Shown here piece after piece: positions 41,430 to 50,085 of a stretch of DNA of 56,238 nt. Position numbers and translations under genes: made by a program. Numbering within the stretch: position 1 is the stretch's first letter; each line of letters starts with the position of its first letter. This DNA comes from Gammaproteobacteria bacterium. GTDB lineage: Bacteria > Pseudomonadota > Gammaproteobacteria > Chromatiales > Chromatiaceae. The notes below the pieces were generated by a model, which was given only the letters and a program-made list of their open reading frames with translations, made no database searches and was not told the DNA's origin. The stretch is from NCBI GenBank assembly GCA_009928645.1, contig SACH01000001.1, forward strand, positions 1 to 56,238, in the 5' to 3' direction.

Positions 41430-42548
41430 ATGTCGGTACTGTTTACTCCCTTTCGCTTAAAAGACGTGACCCTGCGCAACCGCATCGCGGTGCCACCCAT
41501 GTGCCAGTACAGCGCCGAGGATGGCTATGTCACCGCATGGCACGAGCCGCACTACACCGGAATGGCGCGGGGAGGCGCCGGCCTGGTCATCGTCGAGGCA
41601 ACCGCCGTGGCGCCGGAAGGGCGGATCACCCCCGGCTGCCTGGGCCTCTGGGACGACGGCCAGGCCGAGGGGCTGGCCAGGATCGCCCGCGCCATCAAGA
41701 CCGCCGGCGCGGTGCCCGGGATTCAGATCGGCCATGCCGGGCGCAAGGGGAGCGCCAATCGTCCCTGGGAAGGCGACGACCACATCCCCGACGGTGACCC
41801 CCGCGGCTGGCAGACTATTTCGCCCTCGGCCATCGCCTTGGGTGGGCCCCTTCCCAAGGTGCCCCGGGCCATGACCCGCGCCGATATTGAGCGGGTGCGT
41901 GACGCCTTCGTCGCGGCCGCGCGCCGCGCCCGTGACGCCGGATTCGAGTGGCTGGAACTCCACTTCGCCCATGGCTATCTGGCACAGAGTTTCTTCTCCG
42001 TCCATGCCAACCAGCGTACCGATGAGTATGGCGGTGATGCCACCGGCCGCGGTCGCTTCCTCCTGGAGACCCTGGCGGCGGTGCGCGCGGTCTGGCCGGA
42101 CAACCGGCCGCTCACCGCCCGCTTTGGCGTCATCGAATATGACGGTCGCGACGAGGAAACCCTGGCGGAGGCCATCGGCCTGACCCGGCGGATGCGCGCG
42201 GAGGGGCTTGATCTCCTCAACGTCAGCGTCGGCTTTTCCACGCTGGCGGCCAATCCGCCCTGGGGCCCGGCCTTTCTGGCGCCCGTCGCCGGCCGTGTCC
42301 GGCGTGAGGCGGACTTGCCGGTCGCCGCCGCCTGGTTGATCGACGGACCCCGGGTTGCCGAACGGGTGATCGCCGAAGGACTGATGGATCTGGTGATGAT
42401 CGGCAAGGCGCACCTGGCTAACCCGCACTACCCTTACGAACTCGCCCGGGCCTTGAACGTCGAGCGCCCCGCCTGGACGACGCTCCCCGCACCTTATGCC
42501 CACTGGTTGGCCAGCTACGCGGGGCCGAGCACGGGGGAGGCGTTGTGA
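41430..42548 (+). CDS. NADH:flavin oxidoreductase, old yellow enzyme (XenA/YqjM type)
   Basis: The 372-residue FMN enzyme has the XenA-class active site: C25 in PPMCQYS, GHAGRKGS, and the substrate-binding His pair H178/H181 in ELHFAHGYL. QSFFSVHANQRTDEYGG follows. Other marks are GLVIVEATAVAPEGRI and LVMIGKAHLANP. It should reduce activated C=C bonds of enones or electrophiles with NAD(P)H. No local pathway is visible. Confidence 0.93.
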   Translation: MSVLFTPFRLKDVTLRNRIAVPPMCQYSAEDGYVTAWHEPHYTGMARGGAGLVIVEATAVAPEGRITPGCLGLWDDGQAEGLARIARAIKTAGAVPGIQIGHAGRKGSANRPWEGDDHIPDGDPRGWQTISPSAIALGGPLPKVPRAMTRADIERVRDAFVAAARRARDAGFEWLELHFAHGYLAQSFFSVHANQRTDEYGGDATGRGRFLLETLAAVRAVWPDNRPLTARFGVIEYDGRDEETLAEAIGLTRRMRAEGLDLLNVSVGFSTLAANPPWGPAFLAPVAGRVRREADLPVAAAWLIDGPRVAERVIAEGLMDLVMIGKAHLANPHYPYELARALNVERPAWTTLPAPYAHWLASYAGPSTGEAL

Positions 42549-42584
42549 GGGGATGAAGCGGGAGTGAGGGGATGGATTGGGCAG

Positions 42585-42658
42585 GATGACCGGTCCCCAC
42601 TGAAGTGGGGGATCGGAAACACGAAGGGCATCCTGGGTGCTTGCACCCTCGGGTGCCC
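42585..42658 (+). other. structured intergenic stretch with two hairpins (one CRISPR-repeat-like)
   Basis: The first element has stem arms CCCCACT/AGTGGGG within a 30-base stretch ending GGAAAC (42590-42620). It is CRISPR-repeat-like, but there is a single copy and no spacers. The second (42626-42658) has nested stems GGGCA/TGCCC and GGGTGC/GCACCC. The rest of 42549-42842 has no gene I can support. They may act as a terminator for the flavin oxidoreductase gene. Confidence 0.4.
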
Positions 42659-42842
42659 TGTTTATCGCAGAGAAGACGGCAAGAGAAGGCCGTGGTTGGA
42701 GGGAAGGGTGATGGAGCGGTGGGTCCCGAGGAGGCTAATCCCCTTGGGACTACAAAGCAGTGCGGAACATCCATGGGGCGGCGTGCCACCCCCATGATAT
42801 TGAAAGAAATTGTCTTGTCTTTGACGCTATCGGGGTGGTCTT

Positions 42843-43757
42843 TTATTGATGCCGGAAGACGGCCTCCAGGTCGGGAGCGTCCAGTATCCGGTCGGTCCAG
42901 GCCTCCAGTTGCTCGGCGGTGGCCTTGCGCAAGCGGTCTTGGGTCACCGTGCTGAGGGGGCCAAAGCGACGGCTAAGCAGTTTGGTTAGCATGGCTGCCA
43001 GGGCTTCTTCCCGACCCTGCTCCCAACCCTTTTCCCGACCTTCTTCCCAGCCCTCTTCCCTTGCGGCGCGCAGTTCACTGCGCTCATCGCGCAAGGCGCG
43101 TTCACGGACGAAGGCCAGGCGGCGGGTCTCCGCGTCGGCACTCAGGTCACGGATGCGTTGCAGGGCCTGCTGCACCGGGGGATAGTCAATCTGCTGCATG
43201 CGGCGTTCCTCCTGCCAGTGTTCGAGAAAGGCGACCCAGGCGGCCAGAGCCGGAGTGCCCGCGCCCAGGCGGTCGGCCTTGGGCAGCTCTATCAAGTTCA
43301 ATTGTAGTTCGTCGCCCAGTTTCAAGGCCGGCTGGGTGCGGTCACGCAACTCGAAACACCAGATCGCCTGACCCTGCTGTTCGGGGGCGTTAAAGAGCTC
43401 GAAGTCCAAGAGGTGAATGCCGATGGCGGGTTTGAGTTGTTCGTAATCGTCCCCCCCGTCCAGTTGCTGGGACAGGGTGCGCGCCAGGTAGTAGGCGCTG
43501 CGAGCGCTCCAGGCGCGGTAGCGGCGGACCTGCATTTCGATGTTGTAACGCCGGCCCTGCTCGTCCTGAGCAAGAAGGTCGAGGACGATGTACTTGCCCG
43601 CCAGTTCCTCCGGGGCGATGCGCGGGTTGAGGACCTCCACCACCGTCACCGACGGTTCGGTGCTGCGCACGGCGTTGATCAGGGCCGCCAGCAAGGTAGG
43701 AGCCTCGGCGAAGAGCTTTTTGAAGACGAAATCGTTCTTGGGGTCGAGGAGGTGCAT
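42843..43757 (-). CDS. Rpn-family recombination-promoting nuclease/putative transposase
   Basis: The 304-residue protein starts MHLLDPKNDFVFKKLFAEAP, the signature of the Rpn/PDDEXK transposase family. The nuclease core is VLDLLAQDEQGRRYNIEMQ, with Asp and the E-x-Q version of the ExK motif, followed by SAYYLARTLSQQL. The C-terminal tail contains the repeated EEGWEEGREKGWEQG helix typical of the family. Members cut DNA and increase RecA-independent recombination; many are mobile. No terminal repeats are seen here. Confidence 0.9.
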   Translation of the reverse strand: MHLLDPKNDFVFKKLFAEAPTLLAALINAVRSTEPSVTVVEVLNPRIAPEELAGKYIVLDLLAQDEQGRRYNIEMQVRRYRAWSARSAYYLARTLSQQLDGGDDYEQLKPAIGIHLLDFELFNAPEQQGQAIWCFELRDRTQPALKLGDELQLNLIELPKADRLGAGTPALAAWVAFLEHWQEERRMQQIDYPPVQQALQRIRDLSADAETRRLAFVRERALRDERSELRAAREEGWEEGREKGWEQGREEALAAMLTKLLSRRFGPLSTVTQDRLRKATAEQLEAWTDRILDAPDLEAVFRHQ

Positions 43758-43872
43758 GTTATCCAGGGAGTACAGGGCTAAAAGGACACCCGCCAGCGGG
43801 GGAAGCTGGCGGTGCCCTTCACTTCGTCAGGGTTGCCCCCGAACGCCTCCAAGGCTCACCCGGTTGGCGGCT

Positions 43873-44247
43873 TTATTTGGGGCTTTCCACTTCCGTCTTG
43901 AGGATCTCACCCGTGACGGCGTCGATGTCGAGTTCGACGCGCTGGCCCTGGGCATCGGTCGCCTCGACCTCGAAGTAGGTTCGCTCCTGTTCGATCTTCT
44001 GGAAGTGCCGGTAGCCGGCGGCTTCCAGCTTGTCGAGCACCTGGCGCAAGGTCAGGGTGGCGGGAGCAGGCGTCGTCGCGGCGCTGGCCGCCGGTTCGAC
44101 GGCCGGCGGCGCGGCTAGTTGCGCGGCCGACTGCGCGGCCGGCGTGGCGGCCTGCTGCGCGAAGACCGGACCCAGGATCAGGCTGCCGGCGGCAAGGCTG
44201 GCGCCGAGGGTCAGTGACAGGGCGAGGGCGTGGGTTCTGGTCAACAT
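43873..44247 (-). CDS. PepSY-domain periplasmic protein
   Basis: The 124-residue protein has a signal peptide (ALALSLTLGASLAAGSLILG), an Ala/Pro linker and a C-terminal PepSY domain. The domain reads LTLRQVLDKLEAAGYRHFQK, then RTYFEVEATDAQGQRVELDI and DAVTGEILKTE. PepSY proteins are thought to inhibit proteases or sense envelope state. The nearest gene on the same strand is the Rpn nuclease. Independent transcription is likely. Confidence 0.88.
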   Translation of the reverse strand: MLTRTHALALSLTLGASLAAGSLILGPVFAQQAATPAAQSAAQLAAPPAVEPAASAATTPAPATLTLRQVLDKLEAAGYRHFQKIEQERTYFEVEATDAQGQRVELDIDAVTGEILKTEVESPK

Positions 44248-44461
44248 GGCGTTTCTCCGGTGATGAGGTTCACATGGCCGGGCATGGTCCCGACGCTGGG
44301 GACGACTCTAACGGGGCGAACTTAAGCCCATCTTAACGGCCAGGGTCCCCCGCGCAGGGGGTACACCGAAGACACGGGGCCGGGAGGGGTCAGAGTCTGC
44401 CAGGGCCATCCGCGCGGGGGTGGCCGCCCCTGGGTGGCGGCAATCACCCCCATGCCTGCTC

Positions 44462-47329
44462 CTACCGCCGGGTCCGCCCCCCGGCCCTTTGGTTGGTCCA
44501 GCGGCTGATGAGGGCCTTTTCCCCCTCGACGATCAGCAGCAGCAGGATGCCGGCCACCAGGATGCGCAGCCAGGCGCCGGCGGCGATGGGGGCGGTGTGG
44601 AACAGGGACTGCATCAGGGGCAGGTAGGTGTAGCCGAGTTGCAGCACCAGCAGGAAGGCAATGGCCTGGAGGGCCAGGGGGTTACCCAGGAAGCCTTCGC
44701 GGTTGAGGATGGAGCCGTGCAGGCGGCGGCAGTTGAAGAGGTAGAACATCTCCGCCACCACCAGGGCGTTGACGGCCACGGCGCGGGCGACCTCGACCGG
44801 GGCGCCCAGGGCTTCCTCCCAGAGAAAGAGGCCATAGGAGGCCAGGGCCATGAGCAGGGTGACGAAGCCGATGCGCCAGAGCATGAAGCCGTCCACCAGG
44901 GGGGTGGCTGGGTCCCGGGGTGGGCGGCGCATGATGTCGGGCTCGGGCTTCTCCAGGGCGAAGGCAAGGGAGAGGGTGACGGCGGTGACCATGTTGACCC
45001 AGAGGATCTGCACCGGGGTGATGGGCAGGGTGGTGCCGAGCAGCACGGCCACCAGGACCATGGCGGCCTGGCCGGCGCTCACCGGCAGGACGTAGATGAC
45101 GGCCTTGCGCAGGTTGTCGTAGACGGTGCGGCCCTCCTCCACGGCGGCCTCGATGGTGGCGAAGTTGTCGTCCGCCAGCACCATCTCCGCCGCCTCCTTG
45201 GCCGCCTCGGTGCCCTTATGGCCCATGGCCACGCCGACGTCGGCGCGCTTGAGGGCCGGGGCGTCGTTGACGCCGTCGCCGGTCATGGCTACCACCTCGC
45301 CATTGGCCTGGAGGGCCTGGACCAGGCGCAGCTTGTGCTCCGGGCTGGCGCGGGCGAAGACGTCCGTGTGGGCCACGGCCGCTTGCAGGGCCCGCTCGTC
45401 CAGTTCCTCCAACTCAGCGCCGGTGAGGACCCCGCGGGCGCCACTGGCCGGGAACTGGGCCAGGTCGGCGGCGGCGGACCCCGCCCGCGGATGAATGGCC
45501 GGGGTGAGGGGGGCGGAGGACGCGCTATCCGGATCAGGTCTGCCCGGGACGGGTGGCGTGCCCCGTGGGTCAGCCGTGCCGCGGCCCATGCCCGTGCCGA
45601 TCCCCATGGCGGTGCCAATGGCCTGGGCGGTGACGGCGTGGTCGCCGGTGATCATCTTCACCCGGATGCCGGCGGCCTGACAGTTGGCCACCGCCACGAT
45701 GGCCTCCTCCCGGGGCGGGTCCATGATCCCCGCCAGGCCAAGGAGGGTTAGCCCGCCCTCCAGGTCGGCGAAGTCCAGTTCCCGCTGGCCATTGGGCAAG
45801 GGGGCGAAGGCCAGGGCCAGGACGCGCTGGCCGTCCCGGGCCAGGGCCTCCATCCGCTCCTGCCACCAGGCGCGGCGCAGGGGCTGATCCTCCCCCGCCT
45901 GGCGCTGGCGGGCGCAGCGGACCAGCACCTCCTCCGGGGCGCCCTTGACATAGGCGAAGGCATGGCCGTGGTGGTCATGGTGCAGGGTGGCCATGAAGCG
46001 GTGCTGGGACTCGAAGGGGATGACATCCAGACGGGGCAGGGCGGCAGCCTCGAAGCGCGGGTCCAGGCCCAGCTTGCGGCCCAGGGTGACCAGGGCGCCC
46101 TCGGTGGGGTCGCCCTCCAGGCGCCAGTGGCCATCCACCTCGCGCAGGCTGGCGTCGTTGCAGAGCAGGGCGGCGCGGCCCAGTTCCCGCAGTTCCGGCA
46201 CCGCCGCCGGCTCCGCCAGTTCCCGGTCGCCGACGCTGAAGCTGCCATGGGGGGCGTAGCCGGTACCGCCGACCGCCACCACCTGGTCGGCGGTAATCAG
46301 GCGGCGGACGGTCATCTCGTTCTTGGTCAGGGTGCCGGTCTTGTCCGAGCAGATGACGGTCACCGCCCCCAGGGTCTCGACGGCGGGCATACGGCGGACG
46401 ATGGCGCGGCGGGCGGCCATGCGCTGCACCCCCAGGGCCAGGGTGATGGTCATGATGGCCGGCAGGCCCTCGGGGATGGCGGCCACGGCGATGCCGACGG
46501 CGGCGAGGAACATGTCGGCGGCCCCCTGGTCGTGGACCAGCATGCCAAAGCCGAGGGCGAAGGCGGCCAGGGCGGTGATGGCCACCGTCAGCCACTGGCC
46601 GAAGACCGCCATCTGCTTGAGCAGGGGGGTGGTGACGGCGGCGACGCTCGCCAGCAGGCGGCCGATGCGGCCGATCTCGGTCTGGTCGCCGGTCGCCACC
46701 ACCAGCCCCCGGCCCTGGCCGAAGACCACCAGGGTGCCGGAGTAGGCGAGGCAGGTGCGGTCGCCGATGGGGGCGTTGGCGGCGACGGGCGCCACGGCCT
46801 TTTCCACCGGTTCCGACTCCCCGGTGAGGGCCGCCTCCTCCAGGCGCAGGTTGCGGGTCTCGATGAGGCGCAGGTCGGCGGGCACCTTGTCGCCGGAGAC
46901 CAGCAGCACGATGTCGCCGGGGACCAGCTCCTCGGCGGGCACCTCGCGGCGGTGGCCGTCGCGGATCAGGGTGGCGCGGGGGGAGAGGAGGTTGCGAATG
47001 GCGTCCAGGGACTTCTCGGCCTTGCCCTCCTGGATGAAGCCGATGAAGGCGTTGATCAGGACCACGCCGAGGATGACGCCGGTGTCCACCCACTCCCCGA
47101 GAAAGGCCGTGACCCCGGCGGCGCCGATCAGGACATAGATCAGCACGTTGTGGATCTGCAGCAGGAACCGCATCAGGGGGCCGCGCCGCTTGGGGGGGGT
47201 GAGGCGGTTGGGGCCGAAACGCGCCAGGCGCTCCCGGGCCTCGGCCTCGCTCAGTCCGTCGGGGCGCGATTCCAGGGCGGCGAGGGCAGCGGTGGCGGGC
47301 TGGTGATGCCAGGTGGGCAGGTGGGACAT
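44462..47329 (-). CDS. P2-type cation-transporting ATPase
   Basis: The 955-residue protein has the P-type core. TGES is in EEAALTGESEPVE, and PEGLP is in the fourth membrane helix (AVAAIPEGLPAIMT), as in Ca2+ or Mn2+ pumps. The phosphorylation site CSDKTGTLTKN, KGAPE, and TGDGVNDAPALK are present. Ten membrane helices are predicted. The probable substrate is Ca2+, but K+ or Na+ cannot be ruled out. Between the TGDHAVTAQAIG block and VLTGAELEELDER lies a Gly/Pro/Ala-rich insertion of about 45 residues that is absent in relatives I recall. Its start is 8 bases before the GGDEF-EAL stop. Confidence 0.93.
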   Translation of the reverse strand: MSHLPTWHHQPATAALAALESRPDGLSEAEARERLARFGPNRLTPPKRRGPLMRFLLQIHNVLIYVLIGAAGVTAFLGEWVDTGVILGVVLINAFIGFIQEGKAEKSLDAIRNLLSPRATLIRDGHRREVPAEELVPGDIVLLVSGDKVPADLRLIETRNLRLEEAALTGESEPVEKAVAPVAANAPIGDRTCLAYSGTLVVFGQGRGLVVATGDQTEIGRIGRLLASVAAVTTPLLKQMAVFGQWLTVAITALAAFALGFGMLVHDQGAADMFLAAVGIAVAAIPEGLPAIMTITLALGVQRMAARRAIVRRMPAVETLGAVTVICSDKTGTLTKNEMTVRRLITADQVVAVGGTGYAPHGSFSVGDRELAEPAAVPELRELGRAALLCNDASLREVDGHWRLEGDPTEGALVTLGRKLGLDPRFEAAALPRLDVIPFESQHRFMATLHHDHHGHAFAYVKGAPEEVLVRCARQRQAGEDQPLRRAWWQERMEALARDGQRVLALAFAPLPNGQRELDFADLEGGLTLLGLAGIMDPPREEAIVAVANCQAAGIRVKMITGDHAVTAQAIGTAMGIGTGMGRGTADPRGTPPVPGRPDPDSASSAPLTPAIHPRAGSAAADLAQFPASGARGVLTGAELEELDERALQAAVAHTDVFARASPEHKLRLVQALQANGEVVAMTGDGVNDAPALKRADVGVAMGHKGTEAAKEAAEMVLADDNFATIEAAVEEGRTVYDNLRKAVIYVLPVSAGQAAMVLVAVLLGTTLPITPVQILWVNMVTAVTLSLAFALEKPEPDIMRRPPRDPATPLVDGFMLWRIGFVTLLMALASYGLFLWEEALGAPVEVARAVAVNALVVAEMFYLFNCRRLHGSILNREGFLGNPLALQAIAFLLVLQLGYTYLPLMQSLFHTAPIAAGAWLRILVAGILLLLIVEGEKALISRWTNQRAGGRTRR

Positions 47330-47334
47330 GGTGG

Positions 47335-49821
47335 CTATCCATCAAGGCGGGCGGGGGAGTGGGCCGTAACCCACGCCGCGGCCTGCGCCGCCGGCAGGGG
47401 CTTGGCATACAGGTAACCCTGGGCCTCGTCGCAGCCCAGGGCCCGAAGGAGTCGCGCCTGCGCGGTGCTCTCGACGCCCTCGGCCAGGGTGCGGATGTTG
47501 AGGGCGTGGGCGAGTTGGATCATGGCCGGGACCAGGGCGCGGTCTTCGGCGTCGGTCGTCAGGTCCCGGATGAACGAGCGGTCGATCTTGAGCTTATCGA
47601 CCTGAAGCCGTTTGAGCTGGGGGATGCTGGAGGAGCCGGTACCGAAATCGTCGATCGCCAGGCGCAGGCCCAGGGTCCGCCAGGCGGCCAGCAGGGCCTG
47701 GCTGCCGTTCTGGGACGGCAGCAGGGTGGTCTCGGTCAGTTCCACTTCCAGCCGGGACGGGTCCAGGCCACTGGCGGCGAGGGCCTGGCGCACCTCCTCG
47801 TCCAGGCCGGCGTGATTGAACTGGAGGGCCGACAGGTTCAGGGCCATGACCGGGACCTCGGGACCGGCTTGCCGCCAGGCGACGGCCTGGCGGCACACCT
47901 CCCGGAGCACCCAGTGACCGAGGGGGATGATGAGGCCGCTTTCTTCGGCGACCGGGATGAAGTCGTCGGGCATGACCAGGCCGACACCGGGCCGCCGCCA
48001 GCGCAGCAGGGCCTCAACCCCCACCACCCGGCCGGAGCGCAGCTCGACCTGCGGCTGGTAGTGGAGTTCGAACTCCCCCTGGTCCAGCGCCCGGCGCAGG
48101 GCGTCCCGGGTGCCCGTGAAGCGGCTGAGGGCGGCGTTCATCTGCGGCTCGAAGAACCGATAGCCATTCCGTCCCGCCTTTTTGGCGGCGTAGAGGGCGG
48201 TATCGGCGTTACGCATCAGGGTCTCGCCAGTCTGACCGTCCTGGGGATAGACCGCCACGCCAATGGAGAAGGATGTGGTGAGCGGGTGGCCCGCCAGGGA
48301 GAAGGGCTGGACCAGGGTGGTGAGAATGCGCTCGCAGGTGGCCGAGACCTGGGCCACCAGGTGCTCCGGTGACAGTTCCGTCAGCAGGATCATGAACTCG
48401 TCACCGGACAGGCGGCAGAGGGCGTCCTCGCCGCGCAGGCAGTCCCGCAGGCGCTGGGCCACGCCCTGGAGCAGCAGATCGCCGATACCATGCCCGTAGC
48501 GGTCGTTGACGAACTTGAAGCGGTCCAGGTCCAGATAGAGCAGCACCAGGCTGGTCTGGTGGCGCTTGGCCGCGGCCAGGTCATGCGCGAGGCGCTCCTG
48601 TCCCGCCGCCCGATTGAGCAGGCCCGTCAGGGGATCGTTGTAGGCCAGGTACTCGATCTGGACCTGGGCCTCCTTTTGCGCCGTGACGTCCTGCAGGGTG
48701 CCGATGGCCGAGAGGGGCTGGCCATCCGGGTCGAAGCTGATCTCGGCCCGGGCATGGACCCATTTGACCTGGCCGTCGACGATGATGCGGTGGGTGATGT
48801 CGTAGGGGGCCCCCTGGAGGGTGGCCTGCCAGGCGTTCTCGAAGGCGGACAGGTCCTCCGGGTGGATCAGGCGGAAATGGGCATCCGGCGCCACCGGGGT
48901 GCCGGGTTCCATGCCGCTGATGCGATAGACCTCGGTTGACCACTCCATGCGGTGGGCGGCGATATCCAGGGTCCAGCTCCCGATATGGGCCAGGGCTTGG
49001 GCCTCTTCCAGATCGGCCCGAGTGCGGGCCAGAGCCGCCTCCGCCGCCTTAGGCGCGGTGATATCGCTGAAGACGAGGTGCAACAAGCGCTGGCCATCCT
49101 GATAGATCTGCGTCGCCAGGAACTGGGCCAGGAACGGCCGGCCGTCCCCCCGCCGCAGTTGCCACTCGAAGGCCCCGGAACCCTCGGCGAAGAGGGCGTC
49201 GATCAGTTCCACGGCCTTCTCGGCCGAGGGCCGGCCATCGGGCTGGCGGGGCGGGGAGAGCGCGGCCAGGGTCAGCCCCAGCATCTGTTCGCTCCGCTCC
49301 AGGCCCATCAGCCCCAGCGCAGCCTGGTTGACCGCGGCGAAGCACCCCTCCTGATAGAGGGCCGAGGCCTGAAGGGTCTCTTCGAAGAGTTTGCGGAAGC
49401 GCTCCTCGCTGTGACGCAGCCGTTCCACCGTGGCCTGATATTGCTGCTGTTGGCGCCGCAGCCGGAGATGCACCTCCACCCGGGCCCGGACCAGGGATGG
49501 ATGGATGGGCTTGACGATGAAATCCGCGGCCCCGACTGCCAAGGCCCGCAGCTCGCTCTGCGGGTCCCCGCCCGCGGTGACGAAAAGGATGGGGAGTTCG
49601 GGATGGTGCGCTTTGAGGGCCTCGCAGGTAGCGAAGCCGTCCAACCCAGGCATCCGGGCATCGAGGAGGACCAGGTCCGGGGGCTCCGTCCCGACCAGGT
49701 CCAGGGCCTCGGCCCCGGACAGGGCGAAGCGCAGATCCCCCAGGTTGTCCAGGGCCTTGCACAGGATCTGGATGGCCAGGGGCTCATCGTCGACAATCAG
49801 AATCCGGGGGATAGGCGTCAT
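47335..49821 (-). CDS. receiver-PAS-PAS-GGDEF-EAL response regulator
   Basis: The 828-residue protein begins MTPIPRILIVDDEPLAIQIL, with CCAGGAG nine bases before the ATG. The receiver has the Asp in LVLLDARMPGLDG and Lys in FIVKPIH. Two PAS domains follow (about 135-400), including FRLIHPEDL. The GGDEF domain shows SGDEF (RLSGDEFMILL), and the EAL domain has VEALLRW and ETTLLPSQNG, DDFGTGSS, KIDRSFI and LAEGVES. EAL catalytic residues appear intact, so it likely degrades c-di-GMP. The SGDEF form may still be active or may act as a regulatory site. A small ORF precedes it. Confidence 0.93.
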   Translation of the reverse strand: MTPIPRILIVDDEPLAIQILCKALDNLGDLRFALSGAEALDLVGTEPPDLVLLDARMPGLDGFATCEALKAHHPELPILFVTAGGDPQSELRALAVGAADFIVKPIHPSLVRARVEVHLRLRRQQQQYQATVERLRHSEERFRKLFEETLQASALYQEGCFAAVNQAALGLMGLERSEQMLGLTLAALSPPRQPDGRPSAEKAVELIDALFAEGSGAFEWQLRRGDGRPFLAQFLATQIYQDGQRLLHLVFSDITAPKAAEAALARTRADLEEAQALAHIGSWTLDIAAHRMEWSTEVYRISGMEPGTPVAPDAHFRLIHPEDLSAFENAWQATLQGAPYDITHRIIVDGQVKWVHARAEISFDPDGQPLSAIGTLQDVTAQKEAQVQIEYLAYNDPLTGLLNRAAGQERLAHDLAAAKRHQTSLVLLYLDLDRFKFVNDRYGHGIGDLLLQGVAQRLRDCLRGEDALCRLSGDEFMILLTELSPEHLVAQVSATCERILTTLVQPFSLAGHPLTTSFSIGVAVYPQDGQTGETLMRNADTALYAAKKAGRNGYRFFEPQMNAALSRFTGTRDALRRALDQGEFELHYQPQVELRSGRVVGVEALLRWRRPGVGLVMPDDFIPVAEESGLIIPLGHWVLREVCRQAVAWRQAGPEVPVMALNLSALQFNHAGLDEEVRQALAASGLDPSRLEVELTETTLLPSQNGSQALLAAWRTLGLRLAIDDFGTGSSSIPQLKRLQVDKLKIDRSFIRDLTTDAEDRALVPAMIQLAHALNIRTLAEGVESTAQARLLRALGCDEAQGYLYAKPLPAAQAAAWVTAHSPARLDG

Positions 49822-49826
49822 GAAGC

Positions 49827-49964
49827 CTACTCCTGGGCAGGGAGTGGAGGTGGCGGGTCCGGTGGCAACAGATGGCAGCATTGTTCCAGAGCGGCGCCAA
49901 AGCGCAAGTCCTGAATCGCCTGCGCCCGGGTCCGGGACTGATCCGCACTCAGCTCCCGGGCCAT
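49827..49964 (-). CDS. small ORF before the GGDEF-EAL gene (possible remnant)
   Basis: The frame from ATG 49964 (or GTG 49967) gives 45 residues: MARELSADQSRTRAQAIQDL, RFGAALEQCCHLLPPDPPPP, then LPAQE. Its stop TAG overlaps the ribosome-binding site of the next gene, a form typical of coupled genes. The same frame stays open upstream (YRLQGLKLFGNLAPV) to about 50100, without an ATG. It may be the tail of a lost protein. No family is recognised. Confidence 0.35.
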   Translation of the reverse strand: MARELSADQSRTRAQAIQDLRFGAALEQCCHLLPPDPPPPLPAQE

Positions 49965-50085
49965 CACCGGGGCCAGGTTCCCGAAAAGCTTTAGCCCCTG
50001 CAACCGATATTCCGGGGCAGCATCCGTTCCATTAAGACGCGGTTGCTGGGGCTGAAGAGTAGGGGACGGGATAACTGGTGGACCC

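Noticed and set aside
42585-42660. CRISPR array
   Set aside because: Only one repeat-like unit, no spacers and no cas genes in the window.
42843-43757. Intact insertion sequence around the Rpn-type gene
   Set aside because: No terminal inverted repeats or target duplications could be seen next to the gene.
44420-47416. Long open frames on the plus strand opposite the P-type ATPase
   Set aside because: They are Gly/Gln/His/Asp-rich and match antisense reading of a GC-rich coding gene; the minus-strand frame has all P-type ATPase motifs.
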